Shown here in pieces: positions 1 to 9,257 of a stretch of DNA of 38,249 bases. Source of the stretch: Fibrobacter sp. (GTDB lineage Bacteria; Fibrobacterota; Fibrobacteria; Fibrobacterales; Fibrobacteraceae). How positions within the stretch are numbered: position 1 is the stretch's first letter; the number at the start of each line of letters is the position of its first letter. The stretch is from contig JAGAAW010000002.1 in NCBI GenBank assembly GCA_017615055.1, positions 1 to 38,249 on the forward strand, in the 5' to 3' direction. The notes beneath the pieces are model-generated. The model had not been told where the DNA came from. It saw only the letters and a program-made list of their open reading frames with translations, and did no database searches. Made by a program: the position numbers and the translations under genes.

Positions 1-2
1 TG

Positions 3-1847
3 CAGGCGTCTTTTGCTGCGGACTGGTACGCGAAGGAAACCCGCTGGGCGGGGCACGATCCGGACATCATCCGCTACGAAGACGGCTATGCGCTCGCGAC
101 CACGGACAACCACATGCTCATGCAGTTTTCCGAGGATGCGCTGAACTGGAAAAACGGCGAGCCCGCGATGCCCGAGTTCTCACGGTGGCTTTACACATAC
201 GCCCCCAACATGATTGACATCTGGGCGCCCGATATCCATTACATCGGCGGCGAGTACCGCATGTACTATTGCGGTTCCGAGATGGGCATACGCTCGTCGG
301 GAATGGGCTTCATGTCGAGCAAGGAAATCGATCCGACAAAACCCGGCTACGGCTGGACGGACCAGGGTGAAGTTATCCATACGGTCAAGGATGATTCTTA
401 TAATGCGATTGACGCTGCCGTCCTCAAGGACTTGGATGGAAAAGTCTGGATGGCGTTCGGCTCGTGGGGTACGGGCATCCATATTTTGGAACTTGACGAA
501 TCGACGGGCAAGGTGAAAGATGGCGCGAAGATGCAGAACATCGCGAACCGCGGTGGCGCAGGCGTCGAGGGCGCAAGCCTCATTGAACACAACGGCAAGT
601 ACTTCTTGTTCACCGCATGGGACAACTGCTGCAAGAAGGGTGCCGACCTCGAGAACAATTCTTACAAGACGACAGTCGGGCGCTCCAACCGCATTGACGG
701 CGGGTACGTGGACCGCAGCGGCAAGGCATTGCTCGACGGTGGCGGAACGATTTTGCTGAGCCGTTACGGGCGTTACTATGGGCCCGCAGGTGGCGAAGCA
801 TTTGAAGACATCAACCGCCAGCGTTTTGTGAATCATTACTACGATAAAAATGACGGTGGTAACTCTTACATCCAGGTGCGCGATATCGTGTGGACCGAAG
901 ACAACTGGCCGGAACTTGGGCAGCCCTTCCTCGGGCGTTACCTGAGCGCCGAAGCGGAACACGGCATCCTCACGCACGTGGATATTTCCAGCAGTTCCAA
1001 GGCATCGAACGGAGAGTTCTGCGCCTACATCAATTACGACGACAGCAAGATTCGCCTGCCGATGATTATCCCGCAGGAAGGTGACTACCTGATACGCTAC
1101 CGCTACGATAACGACTGGACCGAAGACGGCGCGAACGGCAGCTCGCATTTTGTGGACATCAACGGAAAGACGCAGGAAGTGGCGCTGCCGTTGACGGGCG
1201 CGTGGAGCGAATTCCCCGAAAAGTCCGTCGTGTATATCCCGACGAAACTCAAGCGCGGTTCGAACTTCATCGAAATTACGAAGGGCAAGCACTATGCGGA
1301 ACTCGACAGGCTCGACTTCTTGCGCATTATCCGCGATACCATTCCTGCGAACGGCTTTGACAACGGCATCCGCGTGCGTTTGACTGCGGACGACGAGTTC
1401 GCCATCAAGGACGGCGGCTATGCGATTTTTGAAAATGTGATTACCGATTCCATCGTGGGTGCGGGCGTGCTTGTGCAGGTGAAGAATGGTGCCGGCGGTA
1501 CACTCTCGCTCCGCACTGAGAGCAAAAAAGGCGATGTGATTTCCAAGTGCGAGTTACCCTCGGCGGGCGATGCAAGCAAGTGGATTGACGTGCGCTGCTC
1601 CAACCTGCCGGAACTCAAGGGCGTGCAGGACTTTTACCTGACGGCGGAAAACCTCGGCGGCGAAACGCTCGTAGGCAACATCAAGTTTGACGAAGTCGTG
1701 AAGGACACGACAACTGCAATCCGCCGGATCGATGATCGCGACGGTCGGGCCCTCCGTACAGGCAACATGCGCACGCCGGGCAATGGTTACCGCGACCTGA
1801 AGGGCCGCCGTTACGAGAAACTTATCCGCTATAGGGTGCTGTTCTAG
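3..1847 (+). CDS. GH43 arabinanase/arabinofuranosidase-like enzyme with CBM6-like modules (5' partial)
   Basis: The reading frame is open from base 3, so the true start and signal peptide lie outside the window; 614 residues are visible. The first part is a five-bladed GH43 domain (to about residue 309). The catalytic triad of the family can be placed: base Asp19 in GHDPD, the pKa-tuning Asp137 in NAIDAAVL, and the acid Glu189 in VEGASLI, with a WAPD motif at 74-77. A CBM6-like module follows (about 314-443), then a second beta-sandwich module (about 447-577). The last ~33 residues are rich in Arg and resemble the basic terminal domain of Fibrobacter xylan-degrading enzymes. Expected role: secreted hydrolysis of arabinan or arabinoxylan side chains. 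The exact bond cleaved cannot be read from sequence. The gene converges on the TonB receptor with 35 bases between stops. Confidence 0.88.
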   Translation, partial: QASFAADWYAKETRWAGHDPDIIRYEDGYALATTDNHMLMQFSEDALNWKNGEPAMPEFSRWLYTYAPNMIDIWAPDIHYIGGEYRMYYCGSEMGIRSSGMGFMSSKEIDPTKPGYGWTDQGEVIHTVKDDSYNAIDAAVLKDLDGKVWMAFGSWGTGIHILELDESTGKVKDGAKMQNIANRGGAGVEGASLIEHNGKYFLFTAWDNCCKKGADLENNSYKTTVGRSNRIDGGYVDRSGKALLDGGGTILLSRYGRYYGPAGGEAFEDINRQRFVNHYYDKNDGGNSYIQVRDIVWTEDNWPELGQPFLGRYLSAEAEHGILTHVDISSSSKASNGEFCAYINYDDSKIRLPMIIPQEGDYLIRYRYDNDWTEDGANGSSHFVDINGKTQEVALPLTGAWSEFPEKSVVYIPTKLKRGSNFIEITKGKHYAELDRLDFLRIIRDTIPANGFDNGIRVRLTADDEFAIKDGGYAIFENVITDSIVGAGVLVQVKNGAGGTLSLRTESKKGDVISKCELPSAGDASKWIDVRCSNLPELKGVQDFYLTAENLGGETLVGNIKFDEVVKDTTTAIRRIDDRDGRALRTGNMRTPGNGYRDLKGRRYEKLIRYRVLF

Positions 1848-1882
1848 GATGCGGTTCTAAGATTGCCGCAAGCCCAAGAACC

Positions 1883-4372
1883 TTAGAAGTAATACTCGTA
1901 ATTCAGCATGATGGGCAAGAAGGGAAACTGCGAAATGGATGTCTTTTCGGGCGGGTTCTTGCTCGTATCGTAGAAGCTGAAGAACATGTTGTCGTGGTCG
2001 GTCAGGTTGATGATGGTCCAACTGAAGTTCCACTTGCCTTCGCGACCGATGTCAATGGCCTTCACGTCGATGCGGAAGTAGTCCGTCTGGCGGCCCGCAT
2101 TGCGGCTCCCGGGCAGAACCGTTATTTTATCTGTATATTCTTGGCTGCCCAGTTCTTTCTGGTAGTAGTAACCCTTGTACTCGCTGATGGGCATACCCGA
2201 GGAATACTTGAGCGCAAGCGAAGAACGGAAGTACCTACCCTTCTTCTCATGCTTCCAGAGCGCATCCTCGTCGCCCTTCCAATTGATTCCCAAATCCAGC
2301 TTGAGTGCGTACGGCTGGTGCCAACTCGGGAAATACGCCTTGGTTCCGTCGTTTGCACGCATCACGCTTATGCTCTGGCTCCAGTTTATGCCTCCGAACC
2401 ACCAGCCCTTATTCTTGCGCAGCGAAAGTTCGTACCCGAAGGAGTAACCGTCCGCCGTCCCGAAGTAATCCGCCATCACCATCTCTTTCGACTGCGAGTC
2501 GTCGCTGCTGTCAACCTCCACCATGAAGGTATTCAGGTTGTTCTGCGTCTTGTAGTAAACGCCCACGGTCGCGTCGTAGTCCTCGAAAATCTCGCGCTGG
2601 CTGTATTCCGCGGCAAACAGCCAAGAGGACGCAGGGTCGATATGCTTGCCATCCGTAGTCGTAGTCGCGGGGTAGTAGAACTCGTTGAGGGTTTCCTGGT
2701 CGGTATAGATGATAGAGTTCAGGTATTGCAGATAGTAGCCGCCGTACAGTTCGAGCGTCTTAGTGTCATCGAGGTTGATGGTGAGCGATGCGCGCGGTTC
2801 CACGCCAAAGTGTTCCGCCGCAGTCTGGTAGTTAAAGCGCATGCCGAATTGCAGCAGATAATCGGGAGAGATTTTCCAGGCATCCTGCACATAGGCCACG
2901 TGGTGGAAGGGCTTCTGGATATCGGCAAGGCTTACCGACGCCATCTGTTCCTGGTAACGTTCGTAATCGTATTCCAGTTCGTAGCCCGCGGTAAGCACGT
3001 GGTTGTCTATACCGCGGTAGTTTACCCACTGCTTGCCCGTGAAGGTGTAGAGGAACATTTCGATAGACATGAGGTCGCTGATTTTCATGGTCTGGTAGAA
3101 CTGGCTATATGCGAGTGTCGCGTTGTAGTCCCAGTTGCCATTGATGCGGTGCATTACGTTAATCGGGATGGCGACGTTACCCCAGTCCATATACAGCGGG
3201 TCAAAACTCAGTGCGTCCTTGCCCACGTAAAAACTGAACTTGAGGCGCGTATCGTCTGTTATGTTGTACATAAACGTGCCCTGCAGGTCCGTAAACTCGT
3301 AATCCAGCGCGAGGTCCAGAAGCCCGACGGCATTGAACAGGTCGAGCATGTACCCGATGTAGGTGGTGCGGCCCGCGACCACCCAGCGGAAGGGCCCCTT
3401 GTGGCCTTCGGTATGGAGCTGCGCTGCGAACGTGCTCACCTTGATGCTCGACTTGCTGAACCATTCCTCCACAGTGTCCTGGCCACCTGCGCGCCCGTCC
3501 ATCTTGAGCACGGAACTCAGGCGGTTACCGTACTGCGCGGGGAACCCGCTCTTGTAAAACTGCACGTCATCGATGCCTTCCACAAGGAACGTGCTGAACA
3601 GCCCGAAGAAATGCACCGGGGAATACACGACGGCGTTGTCGAACAGGAACAAGTTCTGGTCGGCAGCACCGCCGCGCACGTAAATCTTGGAACTGAAATC
3701 GGAACTTGCCACCACGCCCGGCAGCGCCTGGATACTCTTGATTACATCGGCTTCGGCAAGGCCGGGCATGCGCTTGATGGACTTCGCGGAGACCACCGAT
3801 TCGCCGGGCTTGCGTTTGGGGCGCTTGCGCAACTGCACCACGACTTTCTTGAGTTCGGTCACCTTCTCGTTGTTGCCTGCGGCGAGGAGAGCGTCGACAT
3901 CCACGTCTTTTTCGGGCGCGGCGGCGCTATCACGCGATGCAGTGCTGGAGTCAGGCCCCTGAGCTTGCCGAAGGGACGGTACCGAATCTATGGTTGGTTC
4001 GGCAGGCTCACCAACCTTGACTGAATCCTCTGCAAAAGCCTCGCCCAGCGCCTGCGAGAAACTGCGCTCGTTTCCAGTGTAGATAAGTTCGTAGCACTTC
4101 TCTTTCTCGGCACCCGATGTGTCTGAATTGGTGACGCACACGTTCCAGAGCGTATCTTCCGGGAGGACCACGCGGAAAGGTGACCCGACCGTGGTCTGCA
4201 GCGCCTCGCCCGACTCGAGAATTTCCACATTCAGTTTTTCGCCCGCGGCAAACGAGGAATCCTGCACCACGCCGTTGAAGACGATTCCCTGGACCTGCGC
4301 GGAATCTGCCGCCTCCTGCGCGAAGGCAGCGGTCGTGAGCAACAAGGCGATTATACTAATATAAAATTTCAA
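1883..4372 (-). CDS. TonB-dependent outer-membrane receptor
   Basis: A signal peptide (KFYISIIALLLTTAAFAQ) is followed by a small beta-rich domain, a linker, a plug domain (SIQALPGVVASSDF, then YVRGGAADQNLFLFDNAVV) and a long beta-barrel ending in an aromatic Tyr-Tyr-Phe C-terminus. It should sit in the outer membrane and import a ligand with TonB energy; the ligand is unknown. The frame opens at a GTG at 4432, but that codon lies inside a promoter-like element. I therefore prefer the TTG at 4372, directly before the signal peptide (829 aa); an ATG at 4417 is the alternative. The linker carries two palindromic repeat units translated in frame (3957-4016). The gene lies 40-100 bases after the ABC importer on the same strand but seems to have its own promoter. 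Confidence 0.88.
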   Translation of the reverse strand: MKFYISIIALLLTTAAFAQEAADSAQVQGIVFNGVVQDSSFAAGEKLNVEILESGEALQTTVGSPFRVVLPEDTLWNVCVTNSDTSGAEKEKCYELIYTGNERSFSQALGEAFAEDSVKVGEPAEPTIDSVPSLRQAQGPDSSTASRDSAAAPEKDVDVDALLAAGNNEKVTELKKVVVQLRKRPKRKPGESVVSAKSIKRMPGLAEADVIKSIQALPGVVASSDFSSKIYVRGGAADQNLFLFDNAVVYSPVHFFGLFSTFLVEGIDDVQFYKSGFPAQYGNRLSSVLKMDGRAGGQDTVEEWFSKSSIKVSTFAAQLHTEGHKGPFRWVVAGRTTYIGYMLDLFNAVGLLDLALDYEFTDLQGTFMYNITDDTRLKFSFYVGKDALSFDPLYMDWGNVAIPINVMHRINGNWDYNATLAYSQFYQTMKISDLMSIEMFLYTFTGKQWVNYRGIDNHVLTAGYELEYDYERYQEQMASVSLADIQKPFHHVAYVQDAWKISPDYLLQFGMRFNYQTAAEHFGVEPRASLTINLDDTKTLELYGGYYLQYLNSIIYTDQETLNEFYYPATTTTDGKHIDPASSWLFAAEYSQREIFEDYDATVGVYYKTQNNLNTFMVEVDSSDDSQSKEMVMADYFGTADGYSFGYELSLRKNKGWWFGGINWSQSISVMRANDGTKAYFPSWHQPYALKLDLGINWKGDEDALWKHEKKGRYFRSSLALKYSSGMPISEYKGYYYQKELGSQEYTDKITVLPGSRNAGRQTDYFRIDVKAIDIGREGKWNFSWTIINLTDHDNMFFSFYDTSKNPPEKTSISQFPFLPIMLNYEYYF
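3957..4016. repeat. Two palindromic repeat units inside the TonB-receptor linker
   Basis: Unit one (3957-3975) has CCCT and AGGG ends around a GAGCTTGCCGA core. Unit two (3992-4016) has 7-base arms GGTTGGT and ACCAACC. In the receptor frame they read as GEPAEPT and SLRQAQGP, a low-complexity linker between the N-terminal domain and the plug. Similar short palindromes, with peptides like LRQAQG, are common in many bacterial genomes (from memory, not searched). Confidence 0.7.
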
Positions 4373-4399
4373 AAAAATCTCGCGTTTCAAGCAAAAATA

Positions 4400-4421
4400 G
4401 CAAATGGAAAAGCCCATTTGC
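4400..4421 (-). promoter_or_regulatory. Hairpin in the TonB-receptor leader
   Basis: Perfect 8-base arms GCAAATGG and CCATTTGC around a 6-base loop. It lies between the promoter-like element at 4427-4454 and the preferred TTG start at 4372, so it would fold in the 5' untranslated region. If translation began at 4417 or 4432 instead, it would be coding. Confidence 0.5.
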
Positions 4422-4426
4422 CATTT

Positions 4427-4454
4427 AAACACCCGAAGGCTCGAAAAGTGTTAC
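4427..4454 (-). promoter_or_regulatory. ECF-type promoter motif, copy C (TonB receptor)
   Basis: On the - strand: GTAACACTTT, 11 bases, GGTGTTT. The same two blocks with the same 11-base gap occur before the ECF sigma gene (16735-16762) and the flavoprotein gene (17410-17437). The arrangement (AAC, 17 bases, GTGTT) fits the spacing of ECF promoters. Confidence 0.6.
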
Positions 4455-4473
4455 TCCAAAAGTTACTTTCCCT

Positions 4474-6801
4474 TCAAATTTTTGCCTTTCTATTCAGCGG
4501 GTTGAGCCTGCGCTGTAGCAAGATAAGCACGCGTGTCAGTACCCACACGATAATCAGGTAGATTACCGCAGTCATGATGAGCGGGAAGAACGCCTCGTAG
4601 GTGCGGCTGCGGATGATGTCGGATGCCTTTGTCAAGTCGAGGATGGCGATATAGCCCACCACAGACGTCATCTTCACCATGCTGATGAATTCTCCCTGGA
4701 ACACCGGCAAGAAGTGCCTTGCCGCCTGCGGGAATACAATCTTGAAGAAGGCACGCGACCTGGTATAGCCCAGCGCGAGCGCGGCCTCCATCTGGCCCTT
4801 GTCTACCGCGAGGATTCCTGTGCGCATGATTTCGGCAACGTACGCCCCGAAGTTCATGCCGAACCCGATGATGGCGACCCACACGCCGTCAAGCCCCGTA
4901 CGCGCAAACACGATATAGAACAGCACCATCAGCAACACCACCGAGGGGATCCCCTGCAGCAGGCGAATGTAGCCGAGGGCGAAGATATTCGCAAGCTTGT
5001 TCCCGGAAAGGCGGAGCATGCAGAAGGCAAACCCGATAAGCGTCCCGAGCAACCCGGAAAGAATGGACAGGAATATGGTTACGCCTACACCGTGTAGCAC
5101 GAGTTTCCAGCGGGACTCGCGAATGAACGTCCTCTCGAAACTCAACTTGAGCGACTCAAACCAGCCAACATCGCTGCTTTCAGAATCGGCAGTTGCAGAA
5201 TTCGCCTTGTCGAGCACCTGAACAGCCATCACGCATTCCGATACGTAGATGGCATTGGAGAGATTGAACTTCTCCTTGAATGCAGGCGTTGCGCTAAGTG
5301 CCGAAGCCGCAAAATCGTACATGCCCGTTTCGACCCCAAGCACGAGGGATTCAAAAGGCACGTCGTGGATTTCAAGGCCATAGCCGTTCTCCGCACAGAA
5401 ACGCGCCATCAGGTCAATTTCGTACCCTACAACTTTGCCGTCCTTGATATACTCAAAGGGTGCCGTAATGGCGCTTGTCCCCATCTTCAGCGTGGGCTTG
5501 CCGGGTTTTGCCACCGGAAATTCCACCACCTTCCTCGCTTCATCGTGACCGAGCCACAGGTCGTCTATCGCCTTCAGGGTTCCGTTGTTCCGGAGACGTT
5601 CAATAAACAAGTTCAACTCATCGCGGAGTTTTTCGCCCGCATTGGTCTTCGGGCACATCACCACGATATCCATCGGTTCAAAACCCGCATGGATGTATGC
5701 GAGGTTCGGGTTTTCCAGGGCCACATAGCGGATTACCGGCTCGTCGTTGATGAAACCATCCAACTTGCCATTTGCCACCAGATACGCCATGTCGGGAGTA
5801 GACTTGTAGTAGTCAATCTTTGCCTTGGGCAATATGCGGCGCGTTTCCTTGTCCACAAAGACAAAGCCCACCTGCATTCCGAGCACCAGGTTGTCCTGCC
5901 TGTTCATGTCGGCAATGGAGTTGTACTTGAGTTTCCAATCCCTAAACTGCGGCGGTACATCCTTCAATAAGGAATCGCGATTGACATTCCCGGTCTGCGA
6001 CATTCTTGAGCCGTCGTCCTTGATCATAATCGCGTTCACAATCTGGCTTATCGGCTTCGAGAAGTTGATTCTTTCCTTGCGCTCGGCGGTCTCGTTCAGG
6101 TTCGCCACGATACAGTCTATGTCACCGCTCGCCGCTGCCGCTACAATTGAGTTGTAGTCGTATATCCCGAATTCAAAATCCGCATTCAGCCACAGGGCGA
6201 GCCGCTTCGAAAGTTCTATATCGAACCCGTTGAGCGCGTTATCCTTGTAGTAACTATACGGCTGTACCAGCCCCGTCGTACCGATCTTTATGTGTAGCGT
6301 GGGATTTTCAGGCTTCGCGATTTCCGGCATGGTCTCGTTGCCCTGCTCGAACCAATGGTTCCGCATTTTTTCGAGCGTGCCGTTAGCCTGTATGGAATCC
6401 AGGAACTCGTTTATGCGGTTCTCCAGATCCGGAATCTTCGATACACGCGAAATCCCGATGGCGACATTGATGGTATCGCCCAGCGGCTCGTCCAGGAGCC
6501 GGACGCCCGAAAGCCCGCTGTCGATGGCAATCTGCAACTGCAGGCGTTCAAACGCAAACGCATCGATTTTCCCCTGCTTCAGGGCCTCGTAGCCCACAAT
6601 CTTGTCGGTAAAGGATTTCAGGACCGCATTGGGGTGCGTCTTCAGGAGCATCGTCGCCGAGGATTGCCCTTCCTCATAGCCAATCGTATATTGCGGGGCA
6701 TTCAATTGGGCGACACTTTCAATTTCCTTTGCGTCTTCACTACAGGCAAGCAAAGCAGTAACGGCAAGCAGGGCAATCAGGCATTTCATCATTTTTTTCA
6801 T
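4474..6801 (-). CDS. Amino-acid ABC importer: substrate-binding domains fused to HisM-type permease
   Basis: A lipoprotein signal (AVTALLAC) begins this 775-residue fusion. Residues ~28-160 look like only the second half of a family-3 solute-binding protein, ending in the usual GTLEKMRNHWF helix. Residues ~165-425 are a full binding domain. Residues ~434-540 are only a first half (KMGTSAITAPFEY onward). The permease follows from about 546, with several membrane helices and the EAA-loop signature EAALALGYTRSRAFFKIVFP. It should import polar amino acids together with the ATPase encoded just upstream (9-base gap; the spacing places a GGGTAA ribosome site across the ATPase stop). Start ATG at 6801. 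Fused importers of this kind are known; the half-full-half order of binding domains is unusual. Confidence 0.9.
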   Translation of the reverse strand: MKKMMKCLIALLAVTALLACSEDAKEIESVAQLNAPQYTIGYEEGQSSATMLLKTHPNAVLKSFTDKIVGYEALKQGKIDAFAFERLQLQIAIDSGLSGVRLLDEPLGDTINVAIGISRVSKIPDLENRINEFLDSIQANGTLEKMRNHWFEQGNETMPEIAKPENPTLHIKIGTTGLVQPYSYYKDNALNGFDIELSKRLALWLNADFEFGIYDYNSIVAAAASGDIDCIVANLNETAERKERINFSKPISQIVNAIMIKDDGSRMSQTGNVNRDSLLKDVPPQFRDWKLKYNSIADMNRQDNLVLGMQVGFVFVDKETRRILPKAKIDYYKSTPDMAYLVANGKLDGFINDEPVIRYVALENPNLAYIHAGFEPMDIVVMCPKTNAGEKLRDELNLFIERLRNNGTLKAIDDLWLGHDEARKVVEFPVAKPGKPTLKMGTSAITAPFEYIKDGKVVGYEIDLMARFCAENGYGLEIHDVPFESLVLGVETGMYDFAASALSATPAFKEKFNLSNAIYVSECVMAVQVLDKANSATADSESSDVGWFESLKLSFERTFIRESRWKLVLHGVGVTIFLSILSGLLGTLIGFAFCMLRLSGNKLANIFALGYIRLLQGIPSVVLLMVLFYIVFARTGLDGVWVAIIGFGMNFGAYVAEIMRTGILAVDKGQMEAALALGYTRSRAFFKIVFPQAARHFLPVFQGEFISMVKMTSVVGYIAILDLTKASDIIRSRTYEAFFPLIMTAVIYLIIVWVLTRVLILLQRRLNPLNRKAKI

Positions 6802-6810
6802 GTCGTTACC

Positions 6811-7893
6811 CTACTTTACGTGAAAGTGAATCCGGTTTACACCGTTTGAATTAGTTTGTTCAAAATTTTCCGTCGCCATCTCTATCAGGTGTCTCGAAAT
6901 ATCGTCGCAGTTTTCCAGCGGGTCAACCCTATTGCCGGCATACTCGATGCTGATTTCGGCCCGGCGGGTTTCCTCGGAATATTCCGCAGTCAGGCGGATA
7001 TCGGTATCGGCAGGCAGCCTGGGCATAAGCCCGAGCAACACGATCTCGTCAAATACGAAACTCGCATTGCGCACAGTCAGTTTTTCTATCTGGTTCTTTT
7101 CTGCAAAAATCAGGAACTTGTCTGTAACGCAGCGGAAATCCACATTCCCGATTACGATATGCTCGTCAAAAACCTTCAGCCGCTTTATAAACTGGCGGGT
7201 CTTTTCGCGTTTGGGATTCTCGAAAATCTGCTCGGGGGTACCATCCTCGTAAATGATTCCCTCGTCCATGTAGAAAATGCGCGTCGAGATGTCGCGAGCG
7301 AATTTCATCTCGTGCGTAACAATCAGCAGGGTGAGTCCCTGTTGCGCAAGATCCTTGATTACCGCGAGCACCTCGCCGACCATTGTCGGGTCAAGCGCGC
7401 TCGTCGGCTCGTCGAACAGTACGATTTCTGGATCCATTGCAAGCGCACGCGCGATAGCCACGCGCTGCTTCTGCCCGCCCGAGAGCTCTTCTGGCAGGTC
7501 GTTCGCCTTGTCGGCAAGCCCCACGCGGTGCAGGAGTTCCATCGCCCGTGCGTGAGCCTCCATCTTGGAGCGGTGCAGAATGTCGCGCTGTGCAATCTCG
7601 ATGTTCTCGGCGACCGTCAGGTGGTTGAACAGGTTGAATGACTGGAACACCATCCCCATCTTGCGGCGGAAAGCCGGCACGTTCGCGCCACGCTGCGTAA
7701 TGGACTTGCCGTCAATCAGCACTTCACCCGCAGTGGGACACTCCAGCCGGTTAATGCACCGGAGCAGCGTAGACTTTCCTGTTCCCGAGGCGCCGATAAT
7801 CGAGACTACCTCGCCCCGCTCAATCTCTGCGTTTACGTCCAGCAGGGGCGTCGCGTTCGGGTAAACCTTTTTAAGATGCCGTATAGATATCAT
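6811..7893 (-). CDS. Polar amino-acid ABC transporter ATPase with extra C-terminal domain
   Basis: GlnQ/HisP-type ATPase: Walker A GASGTGKST (34-42), signature LSGGQ (137-141), Walker B IVLFDEP (157-163), switch His194 in THEMKFAR. The canonical ATPase ends near residue 243. About 117 further residues follow that ordinary GlnQ proteins lack. They alternate beta strands and helices and contain DEIVLLGL and ISIEYAGNRVDPLE, loosely like a degenerate anti-sigma or GHKL ATPase fold; this is only a guess. Partner of the downstream binding-protein/permease fusion. There is no clear ribosome site before the ATG at 7893, and the upstream phosphatase gene ends only 23 bases away, so all three genes may share a transcript. 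Confidence 0.9.
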   Translation of the reverse strand: MISIRHLKKVYPNATPLLDVNAEIERGEVVSIIGASGTGKSTLLRCINRLECPTAGEVLIDGKSITQRGANVPAFRRKMGMVFQSFNLFNHLTVAENIEIAQRDILHRSKMEAHARAMELLHRVGLADKANDLPEELSGGQKQRVAIARALAMDPEIVLFDEPTSALDPTMVGEVLAVIKDLAQQGLTLLIVTHEMKFARDISTRIFYMDEGIIYEDGTPEQIFENPKREKTRQFIKRLKVFDEHIVIGNVDFRCVTDKFLIFAEKNQIEKLTVRNASFVFDEIVLLGLMPRLPADTDIRLTAEYSEETRRAEISIEYAGNRVDPLENCDDISRHLIEMATENFEQTNSNGVNRIHFHVK

Positions 7894-7916
7894 CGTTCTA
7901 GACTGTTCGCGTAGTT

Positions 7917-9110
7917 TTACTTCAAGTGTTTCTTGATGGATTCAATTTCAGATTTTTCCAGGCCAATGGCGAGCAGGTACTTCTCCGTTGCGGCAGCCAA
8001 GTCTGCATTCTCGAAATCAGAAATGTCAATCCCTTCGACCTCGTAGGCGGTCACCATGTTCCACCTGATTTGCCAGCGGGCCAAGTCCTTCTGTTCCTTG
8101 GTCAGGGCGACCTGCTTGTCGTCAACCACATCGAAGAAGTTCGTGTAGGTTTTCGCGTAATCATCCTGGATTTCTTCGGCGGTAGCCCCCATAAGGGCTG
8201 CAAGAACTGCAATCACAATGCCGGTGCGGTCCTTGCCCCACACGCAATGCACCAGATACGGGCCCTCGTTTTCGGCCATGAATTTCAGCTTTTCCGCAAA
8301 CGGTTCCTTGAACTCTCGCATGGTAAACGACGATGTCACCTTGCCGTAGGCCACCTTCTGCTTTGCATAGTAAGAATCCTCGAAGCCCTCGAATGACTTG
8401 ACGGAATCCTCCGCAGCGTCGTTCATGTTCAGGAACGCCTTCACGCCTGCGACTTCCGCGAGCGAATCCACGATACCGCTCCTGCCCAGCTGCGGGTCGA
8501 TAGGACTCGACGCCCGGAACAGCACGCTGTCGCCCATTCCCGTGGTAGCCACCATCCTGAAGTTCGCAAACTCCTCGGCAGAAAGTTCCGGATACGCCTC
8601 GATGGAATTGGATTTGTGCTGGAACTCGTACAACTTGATCACGTTAGTAAATTCGCCCTTCTTTTCGAGTTCAATCTCGACATTGATGGGAAACTTTATG
8701 ACACCGCGCGATACCCCGGTTATTATGGCGAGCGGGGCACGGAACATGCCAAACGTCACATAAGGCTTACCCTCTTCGGCTAACAGGAAAAGTTCACCGG
8801 CAAGCGCGTTATCCATAGAAGCGAGAACCGGAACAATAACCGTGCCGTAACCGTCCATCGTTAGCTTCACATAGTCGTTGGGTTCGAATACGGCAAGGAA
8901 AGAATCTGCGGGAATATCCAGATCGATGTGCCCGCCGTTTTTCGCCTCCATCTCGGGACCGTCCTGCATCACGGTCGTGGAAATCGAGAGCGATTCTTCT
9001 GACGCACCATTATCAGGAGCATCCGCAGAAGAACTGGAATCATCGGAGCAGGCGATCAGCGCAAATGCAACGAACACAAATGTCGCCGGCAGCACTTTAC
9101 AGAAACTCAT
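7917..9110 (-). CDS. Lipoprotein tyrosine/dual-specificity phosphatase (Y_phosphatase3-like)
   Basis: A lipoprotein signal with Cys21 (AFALIACSDDSSSS) precedes a poorly conserved region of ~170 residues. A phosphatase domain follows with the P-loop HCVWGKDRTG near residues 288-297 (Cys-x5-Arg, and GKDRTG as in bacterial Tyr or lipid phosphatases of the PF13350 group). It should be anchored outside the inner membrane and remove phosphate from protein tyrosine or a phospholipid; the substrate is unknown. Start ATG 9110 has a good ribosome site (AGAGGTG, 8 bases away). The same AGAGGTGTA leader occurs before the two divergent lipoprotein enzymes at 9258 and 10440. Possibly first gene of the operon with the ABC importer. 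Confidence 0.82.
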   Translation of the reverse strand: MSFCKVLPATFVFVAFALIACSDDSSSSADAPDNGASEESLSISTTVMQDGPEMEAKNGGHIDLDIPADSFLAVFEPNDYVKLTMDGYGTVIVPVLASMDNALAGELFLLAEEGKPYVTFGMFRAPLAIITGVSRGVIKFPINVEIELEKKGEFTNVIKLYEFQHKSNSIEAYPELSAEEFANFRMVATTGMGDSVLFRASSPIDPQLGRSGIVDSLAEVAGVKAFLNMNDAAEDSVKSFEGFEDSYYAKQKVAYGKVTSSFTMREFKEPFAEKLKFMAENEGPYLVHCVWGKDRTGIVIAVLAALMGATAEEIQDDYAKTYTNFFDVVDDKQVALTKEQKDLARWQIRWNMVTAYEVEGIDISDFENADLAAATEKYLLAIGLEKSEIESIKKHLK

Positions 9111-9257
9111 ATCTTACACCTCTATAGCACTCCATAATATATCTTAATTTCCGCTACACGGTAGGGCATGCGGCTAGCATGTAGATGCCTGTGAGCCTTA
9201 TCACAGGCGTTTCTTATTATATTTCCGGGAATAAACAGAATAATATCAGAGGTGTAT
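9111..9257. promoter_or_regulatory. Divergent control region with hairpin
   Basis: This 147-base spacer separates the phosphatase (-) and LD-carboxypeptidase (+) genes. It contains a 7-base hairpin, GCCTGTG (9187-9193) and CACAGGC (9202-9208), followed by a weak T-rich stretch on the + strand. A stretch at 9162-9178 has GG and GC 12 bases apart like a sigma-54 site, but its -12 part is imperfect. No clear sigma-70 pair stands out. Confidence 0.35.

Noticed and set aside
1848..1882. GGTTCT/AGAACC inverted repeat between the GH43 and TonB genes
   Set aside because: Six-base arms with a long loop and no T-tract; not a convincing terminator.
1994..4024. Long open frame on the + strand opposite the TonB receptor
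   Set aside because: Antisense shadow of a GC-biased gene; no domain, no ribosome site, and the - strand frame is a clear receptor.
9162..9178. Possible second sigma-54 promoter before the S66 gene
   Set aside because: GG and GC spacing is right but the -12 part reads TAGCAT in place of TTGCA; too weak to call.
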